This document shows, piece after piece, positions 48,201 to 55,877 of a stretch of 64,000 nt of DNA. A program made the position numbers and the translations under genes. The stretch comes from Trachythela sp. YZ-2020 (lineage: Eukaryota > Cnidaria > Anthozoa > Malacalcyonacea > Clavulariidae): the NCBI GenBank assembly GCA_016169945.1, contig JADLSH010000153.1, positions 930,001 through 994,000 of the forward strand, in the 5' to 3' direction. A model generated the notes under the pieces. The model was not told the origin of the DNA. It saw nothing but the letters and a program-made list of their open reading frames with translations, and did not search any database. Positions within the stretch are counted from its first letter, which is position 1. The number at the start of each line of letters is the position of its first letter.

Positions 48201-51200
48201 GCAAATTATAGATTTTCGCTTACCTCAAAACTTGTCTGCTTCAACACCAATAAAATTTTAAACTTGTTTGATTATTATTTATAACAGGTTTGAATATGAA
48301 TAATTTGAATAATGAGTACCGTTGCGGTTGTTGCGGTTTCCATTCGTTTTCGTTTAGTTTGCGTTTTCCTATGCGTTTTTCTTACGGTAATTGCCTTTTT
48401 CAGAAATCATTCCCAACCGCAAGGCCAGGAAATATTAGTGATGTTGGGTGTATTATCATAATATGCCGAACAGTTTGATTCAAATCATTCATAAAATATT
48501 GCATTGAATGTATGTGGCGGGAACACATTTAAGGCGCGCGAAAAAGAGCGAGTGGTTGTCTTGGGCCGGGGCTCTTGTAGCTCTTCTCTTAAGGTCTGAT
48601 TCCAAGAGTGTTTTTCTCAGCAAAATGCGAAAAATTTCGCACGAAATAAATTGACGCATGCGCAGAAAACATAAACCAGGCTTCGCGAGAAAACATTCTT
48701 GGAAATTAGTTCTACTCACTGCGAAAGCAGAGCTGCGAAAGCGAAAAAAGTGGGGGGATTGAATAGAATCACTGATGTGCAGCCATTCGTATTCTGCAGA
48801 CACAGTTTCTCGCGAATAATTTCGCCGTGGAATCAGGCCTTTAGAGACAATGACAATGCACTTAGTATACCTGTTGACTGGAAATCTGGAATGGCAGAGC
48901 GCCAGCCAAGTTCACCGAATATGCAAATTCCAATACCGCTTGGTTCAGCTATCTGTTGACAATGCATTATTGACTTTCTCGTGAATATATAGGAGCCTGT
49001 GCGCAGTCTCAGACTTCGCCAAACCCAAACGAGGTAAGGAACTGCGCAACTATGATGAAAACCTTGCACCGCGAAAGAATAGGGAAATGAAATTATTTGT
49101 TTAATCATAAATTGTGCATACTCATAACTACAAAGTCGCAATAATTATGGCAGACCAGTTGTGGATAAATTTTTAAAGTTTTTTTGTAACATTCGTAAAT
49201 TACAAGATGTTTTTTTCTGCATCTCACTCGATTGAAATTGATGTAGAAGGTTTAGGTGGATGGATATTTCGAGTCTTATAATTTACCTTATCACAACCCG
49301 AAGTACCCGCATCTATATATATACATTAACGCTTGGCAACTAGACTCTGTAGCTCAGTGGTCAGAGCGCTGCACCGGAATCGCAGGGCCGCAGGTTCAAT
49401 TCCTGTCGGAGGACTTAGAGTTGCATTTTTCGCAGCCGTTCCCGTTTAGGTCTAAAATATTGTATATAATATTTCACTCGAAATATCCATCCACCTGAAC
49501 CTTCTAGACTTATATATTACTATAAATATAACATACTTTGGGAGTTATCGATTATTCATATTATGTGCGGCCAAGAAATTGAAATTATAGATACTTCTAT
49601 TACATGGATGCCAGGCTTCGACAGCACTTTCTTTGCTATCGTAACTTCTAGTATATAGTATATAGTTTATAGATTTATCATTCTCATCCGTCACAGTTAA
49701 CGGCTACCGAACTTAATGTTAATGTAAAAGAAAAAGAAGTTGAACAAGTTACTTCCCACAAACTGTTGGGTATAAAACTGGATAAACAGTTAAATTTTAA
49801 TGAACACATTGACGATCTGTGTAAGAAACTGTCACAGCGTATAGGGGTTCTAAACAAGATTAAACGAAATCTACCAACAAATGAACGTAAGTTGTTTTAC
49901 AACTCAATGATCAAGCCTGTAATGTTATATGGATCGTGTGTATGGAGTTCGACGTCATGCGACAATATAAACCGTGTTTATAAACTGCAAAAACGAGCTG
50001 CGCGTGTTATCCTTGATGCTGACAGAGATGAAAGAACAGTTGACCTTTTGAAACAACTTAACTGGTTACCGCTTAATCAGGAAATAATTATGCAAAAGTG
50101 TTGTATATTATACAAATGCAATACAGATGACTCCAAATTACATGAGACAGTTTTTAGTTAAAAACTCAGCTTTACACGGTAGACAAACTAGGCATGGTCA
50201 TTATAACCTAGTGTGCCCACGCTATAACAGGGAAACGGAAGGTGGGAGAACCTTCCACATTAGTGGCATAAAGTTGTGGAACAGTATCCCGGTCGAGATA
50301 CGCAAAAAGGAAACAATTGTTGCCTTTAAAACTGGCTTAAGGAAATACTTATTAGATTCCTTGTAATCTAAGGAAATAGTTTAGTTAGTTTCATGATATT
50401 GTCTATAAGTATATAAACAGTTTAAATTGCATGCTTATTTATATATTTATGCATTTACCATGTATGTTTTTACCTTTTTAGATTGTAAATTTTTAGAGAG
50501 GGCCACAGGTTTGTCAGTGTAAACTGTTGCGTGTTACCCTCGTTAAATAAAGTGGTTACTTACTTACTTACTTACTTACTGACAGGCTTTTAGCAGTCAA
50601 ATGACACCTTTTTTGGCCTAATGGTCTAATACGATCAAATAAAAAACATGTAGTCGAAATCACATTTTTCTACGTTTGGGTCATAGGAATTTAACTTCTT
50701 CGAATTTTTGACCATTTGGCCAAATGATGGTTTCCTATTTGTGAAACGTTCAGCATTGCCAGTTCAGTCTGCAAACTTCCTGCCTCGTAAAATGTTTCAA
50801 CCACCAAATTTCGTTGTTAAATCGCGATATGACCCTTCCTTAAATTTACCAAGACTTGATAAATAGCCCATGGGTTACGTCTTGAATCCGAAACGACAAT
50901 AATTTCCATAGGCTTTGCACTCCCAACGGTGGAAAAATGCAATTTCGACCGGAAATTTTAATCATATCGTATTTGGCCATTTTTGATCGCAGTGATACAA
51001 AAAGGCCATCATTTGACAGCTAAAAGATTGATCTTTATTGTTATGAAAAAAATAAATATATAAACTAAATAATAAACGCACGACAACATGCTAAAGTTGG
51101 ATTACTTTCTTATACACCCTGTACAACGCTGAAGGTGCAATTTTGACTCTTTCTGGGCTGTGATATTAAATTCTTCTTTCCATTAAAAGAGCAGGATTTA

Positions 51201-54200
51201 ATATCACAGCCCAGACATTTTGATCCATGAAGAAGATTGATACTTCATCACGCGGTGTTTTGAGACAAGCAAAGGGGAAACACTTCCTTGATCACGTGTG
51301 GGCGTTGACGTTACTTTATCAATGTACAAATTGCTTCACTTGCCTGCTATTTGTGCGTTGTAAGCAATGCCTTTTCTGCATTTTCCGTAACGTTTTGCAG
51401 CAATAATTCCTGCACATTTCGTACCATGTCTGAAATATATATTGTAAGCAGAATAAAAAATACCTATTATTTTTATACAAGTAGAATGTTACCCGCACAA
51501 TCATTGATCATAAATGAGATATTTAATTGTCATTGACTGCCTAAATCATTATTATGTGTATTCGGCTCGAAATTGTGTGGCTTCCGATTTTTTAGGTGGC
51601 AAATTCCACCATTTCCATTGGATAAATTCAATTGCCAATTTTTTCAAACTATTTTCTCATATGTTTTTAAAAAGTCACTAATTCCACTCCTGACATCCCG
51701 CCATACTTTTGAGATCAGTGGGAGGTTCACCCATGAAACATAGCGACGTGCCCGCAAAACTTGTTGAACTTTAGATGTCGCTAGCGGAATAGTACCCTCG
51801 CACACGCGTTTCCCCCGTGGCTGAGGGAAAGAAAATCCAAATGGCTGACATCAATACGTACGCCAACTTTCCCAAATAACTCGAGTTCTAGACATGTTAA
51901 ACTGTACACTGTATGACAAACTATACACCAAAATACTCATCGTTGTTCAAGTATTCTAGCGAGGTATAGATTGTCTTATAACTCTCAGTATTTTGGAAGA
52001 TATAAGCGAAAACGACACTTCGATGAAATCCGTGATATTCCCCCCAAAATGCCGGTTATATAGCATGACGTAATATTCTCGCGTGACTGCACAAGTCGAA
52101 TATACGTATTTTGAACCCCTTTAGCTGGGGGCCTTTTTGCCGACAGTGGATTTAATTGGAGAAAAGGGCACTTTGAAGAAAACTTGTTAGGCACGTTCCC
52201 TCTGTGCCACCCCCCGGTTCCTACGCCTCTGTTTAATGCTATCTGATCGTCCATTTAGACCAGATTTTTATTGTCTAATAAGGAGCATTAAAAGACAATA
52301 GAATTTGATTTTGCGTATCATCCAAATTTTGTCAATTTTGCGGCTTCTTTTCTCATAACAGGGATGTCAACTTGTTTGAAAGCACTTTACTGGATATTGA
52401 CTTCTTGTTCAAAATTGCAATCATAAAACAACTTTATTGCAGTATATGAATTGTAAGCAGTAAGCAAAATTACAAAAACTTGCTAGCGCCTGCATGAAAT
52501 CAGTTTGGTTCTATATTCATGTGTATTCTTACATATAATGTATGAGTAAGCCCAAGTGACATCATTCGTTAAAATTAAAGAGCTACTTTTTAAATATTTA
52601 AATAATATATTTATCAGTAGTTTTTCCACTATATTGTACTTACGATGTAGGTCTGCTTGCTTCTGGATCAGGATTATCATTCACGAAATCGTAGCTCAAA
52701 GACTCGTTCTGATGGGTATATCAAACAAGAAAATTAATACTTATAATATAAAGTACAATCATTACCATTGCGTAATCTAACTAAAATGTAAACTAAGTAG
52801 ATGTGATGATAGGGTATTTAAGGTAAATAATATAACCACATGTCTAATTTTTCACAATCCTTATCATTTAATCTCATATATTCTGAAGCATACGGTAGAA
52901 AAATTTTAAGATGCCTGCATTTGTAATAACGTGCAACATTCTCATTAGCCCAAATGTTATTTGAAAATGTCATGACTTTATTTTCACTGTCTCTTTTCAA
53001 CTTAGGAGCTAGTTATCGACATTTTCCTACTCTAGAGCCTCATAATTTTATCTCATAAATTGTTATGAGGGAGTTGCAGCCACCTTAAGGGGGTCCTCTA
53101 CCAAATTTTTTTTTTACTGTTAATCTAATGATATGAAACACTTCTTTTAGTATGTTGTTGGGCTAGATACCCTGACCAAAAAAAGGTATAGTTGGAAGAA
53201 GTGGTTGCCATGGTTACCAAGATAAAAGACCCCATATGGTGAAATATGGGGTCTTTTATAAGCATGATAACTAAAAAAGTATTAATGTTAAAGACATAGA
53301 ATAACTTTTATTTATTAACTAACGACATTATCTAGGAGATGAAGTAAAATTGTTAGCATATGTGTTATAATAAATGTTTTACGCCATGAATACTAAAAAT
53401 GAACATCACTATCCTCACTTAAGATATTACAATTTCAAAATTATTGAAGATAGGGTAATTATTTTACTATGTCTCCTAGAGCAGGTTATATAGAGTAAGC
53501 CCTGAAAATTTCAGCAAGATAGCTTTAATTCTTCTTAAGATATCCTGCGCGCAATATTGTTAATTACACGTTTTCGGTAATTTGAGAAAAACAGCTTTAA
53601 AGTCAAATATTTAGTTTATTTACAAGATAATCACTTAGGAATGTGCTCTTTTTCTCCGATTTAAGGTGGCTCCCTACAGTTTTAATTCTGTAGCACGCAA
53701 ATGTGCTCTAAGGTCCATTATTTGCTCATTTTGCAAGGTATGGTCACGAGACTTGGCAATCAGATTGCCACAATATTGCGGATTACGAAGAACAAAAAAA
53801 ATTTCTAAATATTTCCGTTGCCATGGTAACAACGCGATTTAGAGATTGTCGTATTTTTATCTTCTTTCTTAATTTTTTGGATTTTCCTTCGGTAAAATTT
53901 TTTTATTTTTGGCACACGAGCACCTAAAGTACAAAGTATTTAAATATGCGATTTTAAAAAAATTCCTCGGAGCCGAATTTTTTTAAATCTCAAAAAAACG
54001 TTTTTTTTGCAATAAAAAAAATTCGGCTCCGAGGAATTTTTTTAAAATCGCATATTTCAATACTTTGTACTTTAGGTGCTCGTGTGCAAAAAATAAAAAA
54101 ATTTTACCGAAGGAAAATCCAAAAAAATAAGAAAGAAGATAAAAATACGACAATCTCTAAATCGCATTGTTACCATGACAACGGAAATATTTAGAAACAT

Positions 54201-54694
54201 TTTTTGTTCTTCGTAATCCGCAATATTGTGGCAATCTGATTGCCAAGTCTCGTGACCATACCTTGCAAAATGAGCAAATAATGGACCTTAGAGCACATTT
54301 GCGTGCTACAGAATTAAAACTGTAGGGAGCCTCCTTAAAGCAATTTTCATGAACTAAAAACCCATGGAGGTTATTGAGAAGGCTTTAAAGTATATAATTA
54401 TTGGTTTTCTAAAATTTCATAAATATTTTGAAAACCGTTAAAAATTTGGTATAGGACTCCCTTAAGCCCATTGTCCTCCAGGTTTCTATCGGTGTTTATA
54501 CTAAAATCACCCTTATTAGTTAATTATAGGTACTTGAATGTTCTACTACTTCTACAACTTACATAATTTTGTCTCAAGTCATCATGACGTTTACTAACGC
54601 CATCATCTAGAACCGCCACAACTACGCCCTTTCCCGTGAATCCTTTGTCCCAAACTTTGTCCACGTTCAGAAAGGTAATTTCTTGCCCAGCAGC
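30157..54694 (-). CDS. Furin/kexin-like proprotein convertase with galaxin-like and ShKT C-terminal domains (12 exons, N-terminus missing)
   Basis: Exons in transcript order: 54694-54563, 52708-52644, 51429-51344, 47619-47444, 46412-46218, 46111-46014, 45589-45480, 42761-42649, 40631-40352, 37973-37899, 35799-35398, 30269-30157. They total 1,845 bases, exactly 615 codons with the stop, and every junction is in phase. Order of domains: subtilase S8B catalytic domain (Asp in VLDDG, His in SHGTKCAG, oxyanion Asn in STGNGG, Ser in RTSAAAA), P domain (ending SKFKMTFYGT), galaxin-like region with five CC pairs, ShKT domain with six Cys. Convertases of this class cut secretory precursors at basic sites in the secretory pathway. 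Signal peptide and pro-domain are not found, so the upstream exons may lie beyond the window. Joining of the last two exons rests on phase, strand and lack of their own start. The junction near 42649/40631 is the least certain. Confidence 0.7.
30762..34870 (-). mobile_element. LINE in the last intron, 3' part tandemly duplicated
   Basis: Minus strand. Endonuclease pieces: MVTESWLNEDIPDSAVGIGR near 34765, QTPGGGVLAYVNSDIP and FVIGDFNKMKLNSL near 34410. Reverse transcriptase: FIDFRKAFDLVDHGILLMKL (31931 copy), INTCKYADDCTQDE (YADD) and C-terminus EYGAAIWGGLPEYLADEIES. The 3' portion occurs twice, about 30762-32054 and 32055-33341, nearly identical; the second leads on to the 5' part. Several frameshifts (for example in the first copy near 31740) make it inactive. 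It lies in the same orientation as the host gene. Confidence 0.85.
35398..35799 (-). CDS. Galaxin-like di-cysteine exon
   Basis: TTTAG acceptor, GTAAGT donor, 402 bases, a symmetric phase 1-1 exon. It has five CC pairs, with two complete repeats CCGIMGVYNETLAKCC and CCGRQTYNTKSHICC, the pattern of galaxin and galaxin-like proteins known from coral skeletal matrix and other cnidarian tissue. Further Cys flank the repeats. The ATG at 35797 is internal, without signal peptide character. Confidence 0.8.
35955..36128. mobile_element. Short foldback element in intron
   Basis: Left arm TTAAAGCACTCTGTGAGTGC, then ATTATCGGGATTTACAAG; right arm CTTGTAAATCACGATAATGC ending GAGTGCTTTAA. Rich in GAGTGC/GCACTC motifs. 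Noncoding hairpin. Confidence 0.7.
36129..37898. other. Intron: two diverged direct repeats and G-rich tracts
   Basis: About 36530-36895 and 36905-37260 are imperfect direct copies sharing GTTTGTCAACAAATATTATT, TTTTATCGTCG and AGGACCTTC-type blocks with long G runs. A GGCCCTGTTAAAACAGGGCC hairpin lies near 36869-36888. No exon seen between the P-domain and galaxin-like exons. Confidence 0.55.
37899..37973 (-). CDS. Convertase exon, last strand of the P domain
   Basis: TAGTAG acceptor, GTAAAC donor, 75 bases. Reads TLSKFKMTFYGTEQDPIS, matching the GTLTKFTLVLYGT end of the furin P domain. Starts after phase 1 and ends in phase 1, which fits the next exon. Confidence 0.85.
37974..40351. other. 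Intron: palindromic repeat and possible LINE tail
   Basis: 38100-38250 carries ATGCACGAGG/GCATGCACGAG inverted pieces related in style to the hairpin at 35955. At 39270-39605 the minus strand reads KKSFMFDGASTWSSILVKEK, resembling a LINE ORF2 C-terminus (weak). At 40060-40215 an inverted pair with CCCACCACTCA and TGAGTGGTGGG. No exon found. Confidence 0.4.
40352..40631 (-). CDS. Convertase P-domain exon
   Basis: Reads YIEHVQVELSLNFSPRGLLE, IYLISPLGTSSQL and HFWGENPTAEDGKWWLLFKS, the jelly-roll P domain that stabilises the convertase catalytic domain. Donor GTATAT. The start at 40631 (acceptor CACAAAG) is chosen for phase; the segment joining it to the preceding exon is shorter than in furin, so a small exon may be missing. 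Confidence 0.85.
41237..41386 (-). mobile_element. tRNA-derived SINE module, copy 1
   Basis: Minus strand: GACTCTGTAGCTCAGTTGG (pol III A box), TTAGAGCGCTGCACCGGAAT, ATGTTCGATTCCTGC (B box), then a tail with TTTTTCGCAGCTGTTCCTGG and TTATTGAGTG-type ends. The acceptor stem does not pair and no U33 precedes a usable anticodon, so it is not a working tRNA. Lies between the catalytic/P-domain exons. Confidence 0.75.
41511..41660 (-). mobile_element. tRNA-derived SINE module, copy 2
   Basis: Nearly identical to the copy at 41237-41386, about 274 bases further on, with shared flanks (TTGTGGGTAAATATCAAG, TTGGCATCTCACT). This indicates local tandem duplication of module plus flank. Confidence 0.75.
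42649..42761 (-). CDS. Convertase exon at the catalytic/P-domain boundary
   Basis: GTCTAG acceptor. Reads HRSLGFGVMDANNLVKVATS, then NWQNVPEQKQC, matching SHSYGYGLLDAGAMVALAQNW. The donor is uncertain: I take GTGTAG at 42648-42643 since an in-frame TAG follows. Confidence 0.8.
42762..45479. other. Intron with inverted hammerhead-like repeat and minisatellite
   Basis: 44601-44720 and 45060-45165 are inverted copies sharing ACAATAAGAACTTTGACG and CCCTTCGTCTGGAAGTTAG. Between them, 44930-45075 holds about four copies of GGAGTTAAATGTAAGAGAGG plus CCCTTCGAA. The rest (42762-44600, 45166-45479) is AT-rich with no feature seen; the 145-codon minus frame at 44334-44771 crosses the repeat and looks spurious. 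Confidence 0.55.
45480..45589 (-). CDS. Convertase exon after catalytic Ser
   Basis: AAAG acceptor, GTAGGG donor, 110 bases. Reads NQLTWRDVQHLIVRTSNP, which matches the NLTWRDMQHLVVQTSKP stretch of the family, then ENWIINGAGLM. Confidence 0.88.
46014..46111 (-). CDS. Convertase exon with catalytic Ser
   Basis: CACAG acceptor, GTAAGC donor. Reads DVIGCVRNFGRTSAAAAMAS, then GIIALLLEA. The Ser of RTSA aligns with the catalytic Ser; the family phrase HTGTS is replaced by NFGRTS. The loop before it is about seven residues shorter than in furin. Confidence 0.88.
46218..46412 (-). CDS. Convertase exon with oxyanion-hole Asn
   Basis: TATTTAG acceptor, GTACGA donor (weak), 65 codons. Reads GLGSIFVFSTGNGGLYQDSC, then AFDGYVNSIYTIAIGAV and YAEPCSSIMATTYGDN. 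The Asn in STGNGG aligns with the oxyanion-hole Asn of furin, and FDGYVNS with its CDGYTNS. Confidence 0.9.
46637..47129. mobile_element. Foldback element in intron
   Basis: Arms of about 170 bp: TTAAAGGGCTTATGCAACGA and ATATCCCACTTCGTTTTTGA at the left, their complements at 46960-47129 at the right, with a loop of about 145 bp containing further short inverted pieces. Ends start TTAAAGGG. Noncoding. Confidence 0.85.
47444..47619 (-). CDS. Convertase exon with SWGP motif
   Basis: TTGCAG acceptor, GTTAGC donor. Reads LKILNGTFALDQSTARGL, DKIHIYSSSWGPFDKGYTVK and LVEKALENGVMQ. This is the furin region after the catalytic His. The Asp of the S1 pocket is kept (GPFD), while the later Asp of TVDGP is Lys here (TVKGP). 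Confidence 0.9.
48057..48097 (+). ncRNA. Hammerhead-like motif with weak stem II
   Basis: Stem I CTGC/GCAG, core CTGATGA at 48061-48067, GAAA at 48081-48084, stem III ACA/TGT, cleavage site after GTT. The stem II segment between core halves barely pairs, so activity is doubtful. Around it, ACATATAGTTAGAGCAAATT is directly repeated at about 47872 and 48188, which suggests a mobile unit. Confidence 0.4.
49245..49505 (+). mobile_element. tRNA-derived SINE module flanked by 29-bp inverted repeats, copy 3
   Basis: Plus strand from 49342: GACTCTGTAGCTCAGTGGTC, GCTGCACCGGAATCGCAGG, GGTTCAATTCCTGTC, then TTTTTCGCAGCCGTTCC. The inverted repeats at 49245-49273 and 49477-49505 contain GGATGGATATTTCGAG and its complement. 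It is the same module as at 41.2-41.7 kb. Confidence 0.75.
49660..50575 (+). mobile_element. LINE 3' end, 5'-truncated, with TTAC-repeat tail
   Basis: Plus strand, two overlapping frames (49766-50161 and 50127-50366): GIKLDKQLNFNEHIDDLCKK, MLYGSCVWSS, NRVYKLQKRAARVIL, LNWLPLNQEIIMQKC and KLWNSIPVEIRKKE. These are the C-terminal region of CR1/L2-like ORF2 after the reverse transcriptase. One frameshift near 50150. It ends with about five TTAC repeats near 50575, a typical 3' terminus. Sits antisense in an intron of the convertase-like gene. Confidence 0.85.
50580..51035. mobile_element. MITE-like element with inverted ends, plus nearby hairpin
   Basis: GGCTTTTAGCAGTCAAATGA near 50584 faces TCATTTGACAGCTAAAAG near 51012. 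The interior is noncoding. Just beyond, 51153-51214 forms a hairpin from CTGGGCTGTGATATTAAAT and its exact complement. Confidence 0.65.
51344..51429 (-). CDS. Convertase exon with catalytic His, GC donor
   Basis: TTTCAG acceptor; reads HGTKCAGIIAAKRYGKCRKG, then IAYNAQIA. His and the neighbouring Cys match HGTRCAG of furin. The donor is CAG followed by GCAAGT, a non-canonical GC-AG intron. The next exon continues the conserved phrase exactly, which supports its use. Confidence 0.85.
51430..52643. other. Intron with dispersed repeat copy
   Basis: 51560-52080 is related to 25905-26235 (shared ordered blocks ACACCAAAATACTC, CGTTGTTCAAG, ACTCTCAGTATTT). No exon or RNA gene seen elsewhere in the interval. 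Confidence 0.5.
52644..52708 (-). CDS. Convertase exon before catalytic His
   Basis: CATCAG acceptor, GTAAGT donor, 65 bases. Reads LSYDFVNDNPDPEASRPT, matching the conserved DVNDxDPDP calcium-binding stretch of furin-like enzymes. Ends after two bases of a Ser codon. Confidence 0.85.
53085..54465. mobile_element. Outer TTAA-bordered foldback element
   Basis: TTAAGGGGGTCCTCTACC at 53085 is inverted as GGTATAGGACTCCCTTAA at 54465. TTAA at both ends and TTAAGGG starts suggest a Kolobok- or piggyBac-like target preference; this is inferred. It contains the inner element at 53661-54338 and a 16-bp perfect hairpin at 53222-53259 (ATAAAAGACCCCATAT, loop GGTGAA). Confidence 0.75.
53661..54338. mobile_element. 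Inner 678-bp hairpin element, nearly perfect palindrome
   Basis: Left arm from TTAAGGTGGCTCCCTACAG, right arm its complement ending TCCTTAA, each about 330 bp and nearly identical, meeting at a loop of a few bases near 54000. Example matched block: GGTCACGAGACTTGGCAATC. Noncoding; would form a long double-stranded RNA if transcribed in the intron. Confidence 0.9.
54563..54694 (-). CDS. Convertase exon with catalytic Asp
   Basis: TTTTCAG acceptor, GTAAGT donor, 44 whole codons. Reads FLNVDKVWDKGFTGKGVVV, then AVLDDGVSKRHDDLRQNY. VLDDG holds the catalytic Asp; its second Asp, which in furin lines the S2 pocket, is kept. Confidence 0.85.
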
Positions 54695-55674
54695 CTGAAA
54701 TTTTCAGTTAAAAGATATAATTAAGTCAATGAGAAATTTATAGGAGGAAACGGAACGATGATCAGGTATAAGTATACTGTAGGTATAAATTTTCAAATCT
54801 GACCAATTTTTGTGCAGTCCACTGGGACCTTTTTAACATACAAGCTTTAATTTTTTAACATACAAATGCCAGCCCACCCCCCGACCCCCCATGCGCACCA
54901 ACGAAATAAATTTGACCCCACTGGTCCCATTTTTAAATAAACAATATATAATAAATAAACTTACGAAAAGTAACAAATAAAATCGGTGTGTATGGAAACG
55001 TTGCTTTTCGGGGGTGTTTACACAAGTTCTACATAAAGTGTTAGCCCTAGAAATGGGTAGGGCCGCCCAGAGAGGGGAAGGAAAATTTCCCCGGGGCCCC
55101 AGCTAAACGAGGCCCCCAAATGCAAGTACAGTAGAATATGCATGGATAGTACTGTCAATTAGTCTCCCAGAATGCAGGAATTCGCCATTCCGAAGATCCT
55201 AGATTTCAACAGTTTACCGGGCGAAAATACCCCCGGGCTCACATAAAATGTAAAATTCTGAAAGTGAATTGAGAATACTTGTAGGGCTGGTTTTCACCTC
55301 GTTTTTATACGAGAAAAATCAGTCCCCTTGCTAGGGCTGGCTCGCTTCCGCAGCATTAAACATGGATTATCCTTGCAACTCATTTATTTCAGTCTTATAC
55401 GTAGTCCAAAATCATGCATATTTGCCGAGCAAATCATTGCACATTTTTATTCTTTGTTGTGATTGGGAAGGGGGCTTAACAAATTTCAAAAGCGGGGGGA
55501 GGCTTGTTAAAGAGGGGGGCTTAATTAATTTATATTTTAGATTCTTAATTCTTATACATAACTTCTTAATAAAGAATTTATGTATACCGTAATCTCTCTA
55601 ATAAGCCCCCTTCTCGAATAAGCCCCCCCCCCATAATAAGCATCCCCTCTCTATTGAGCCAATGTGAAAGCTTG

Positions 55675-55845
55675 CATGCAAAATTTCTAACTGCTTGTCG
55701 CTGCAATTGCAGTGCCAACCTCAAAGCCTTTCTAACTACTTGTCGCTGCGATTGCAGTGCCAATCTCAAAGCTTGCATGCAAAATTTCTACTGAGTGGTG
55801 CTGCAAATGCAGTGCCAAACTCAAAGCATTTCTGCAAAATCTCTA
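55675..55845. repeat. Tandem repeat, about three units of 55-60 bp
   Basis: Units contain TTGTCGCTGCAATTGCAGTG, CCAAYCTCAAAGC and AAAATTTCTA. Lies just outside the large foldback. Upstream, 55560-55640 has repeated AATAAGCCCCC with C runs. Confidence 0.7.
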
Positions 55846-55877
55846 GCTAGATAGTTGGTGGCACAACCAGATTTGAG

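Noticed and set aside
48833..49141. Extra convertase exon on the minus strand
   Set aside because: It lies between the His and SWGP exons, but those two join directly in phase and in conserved sequence, leaving no room for it.
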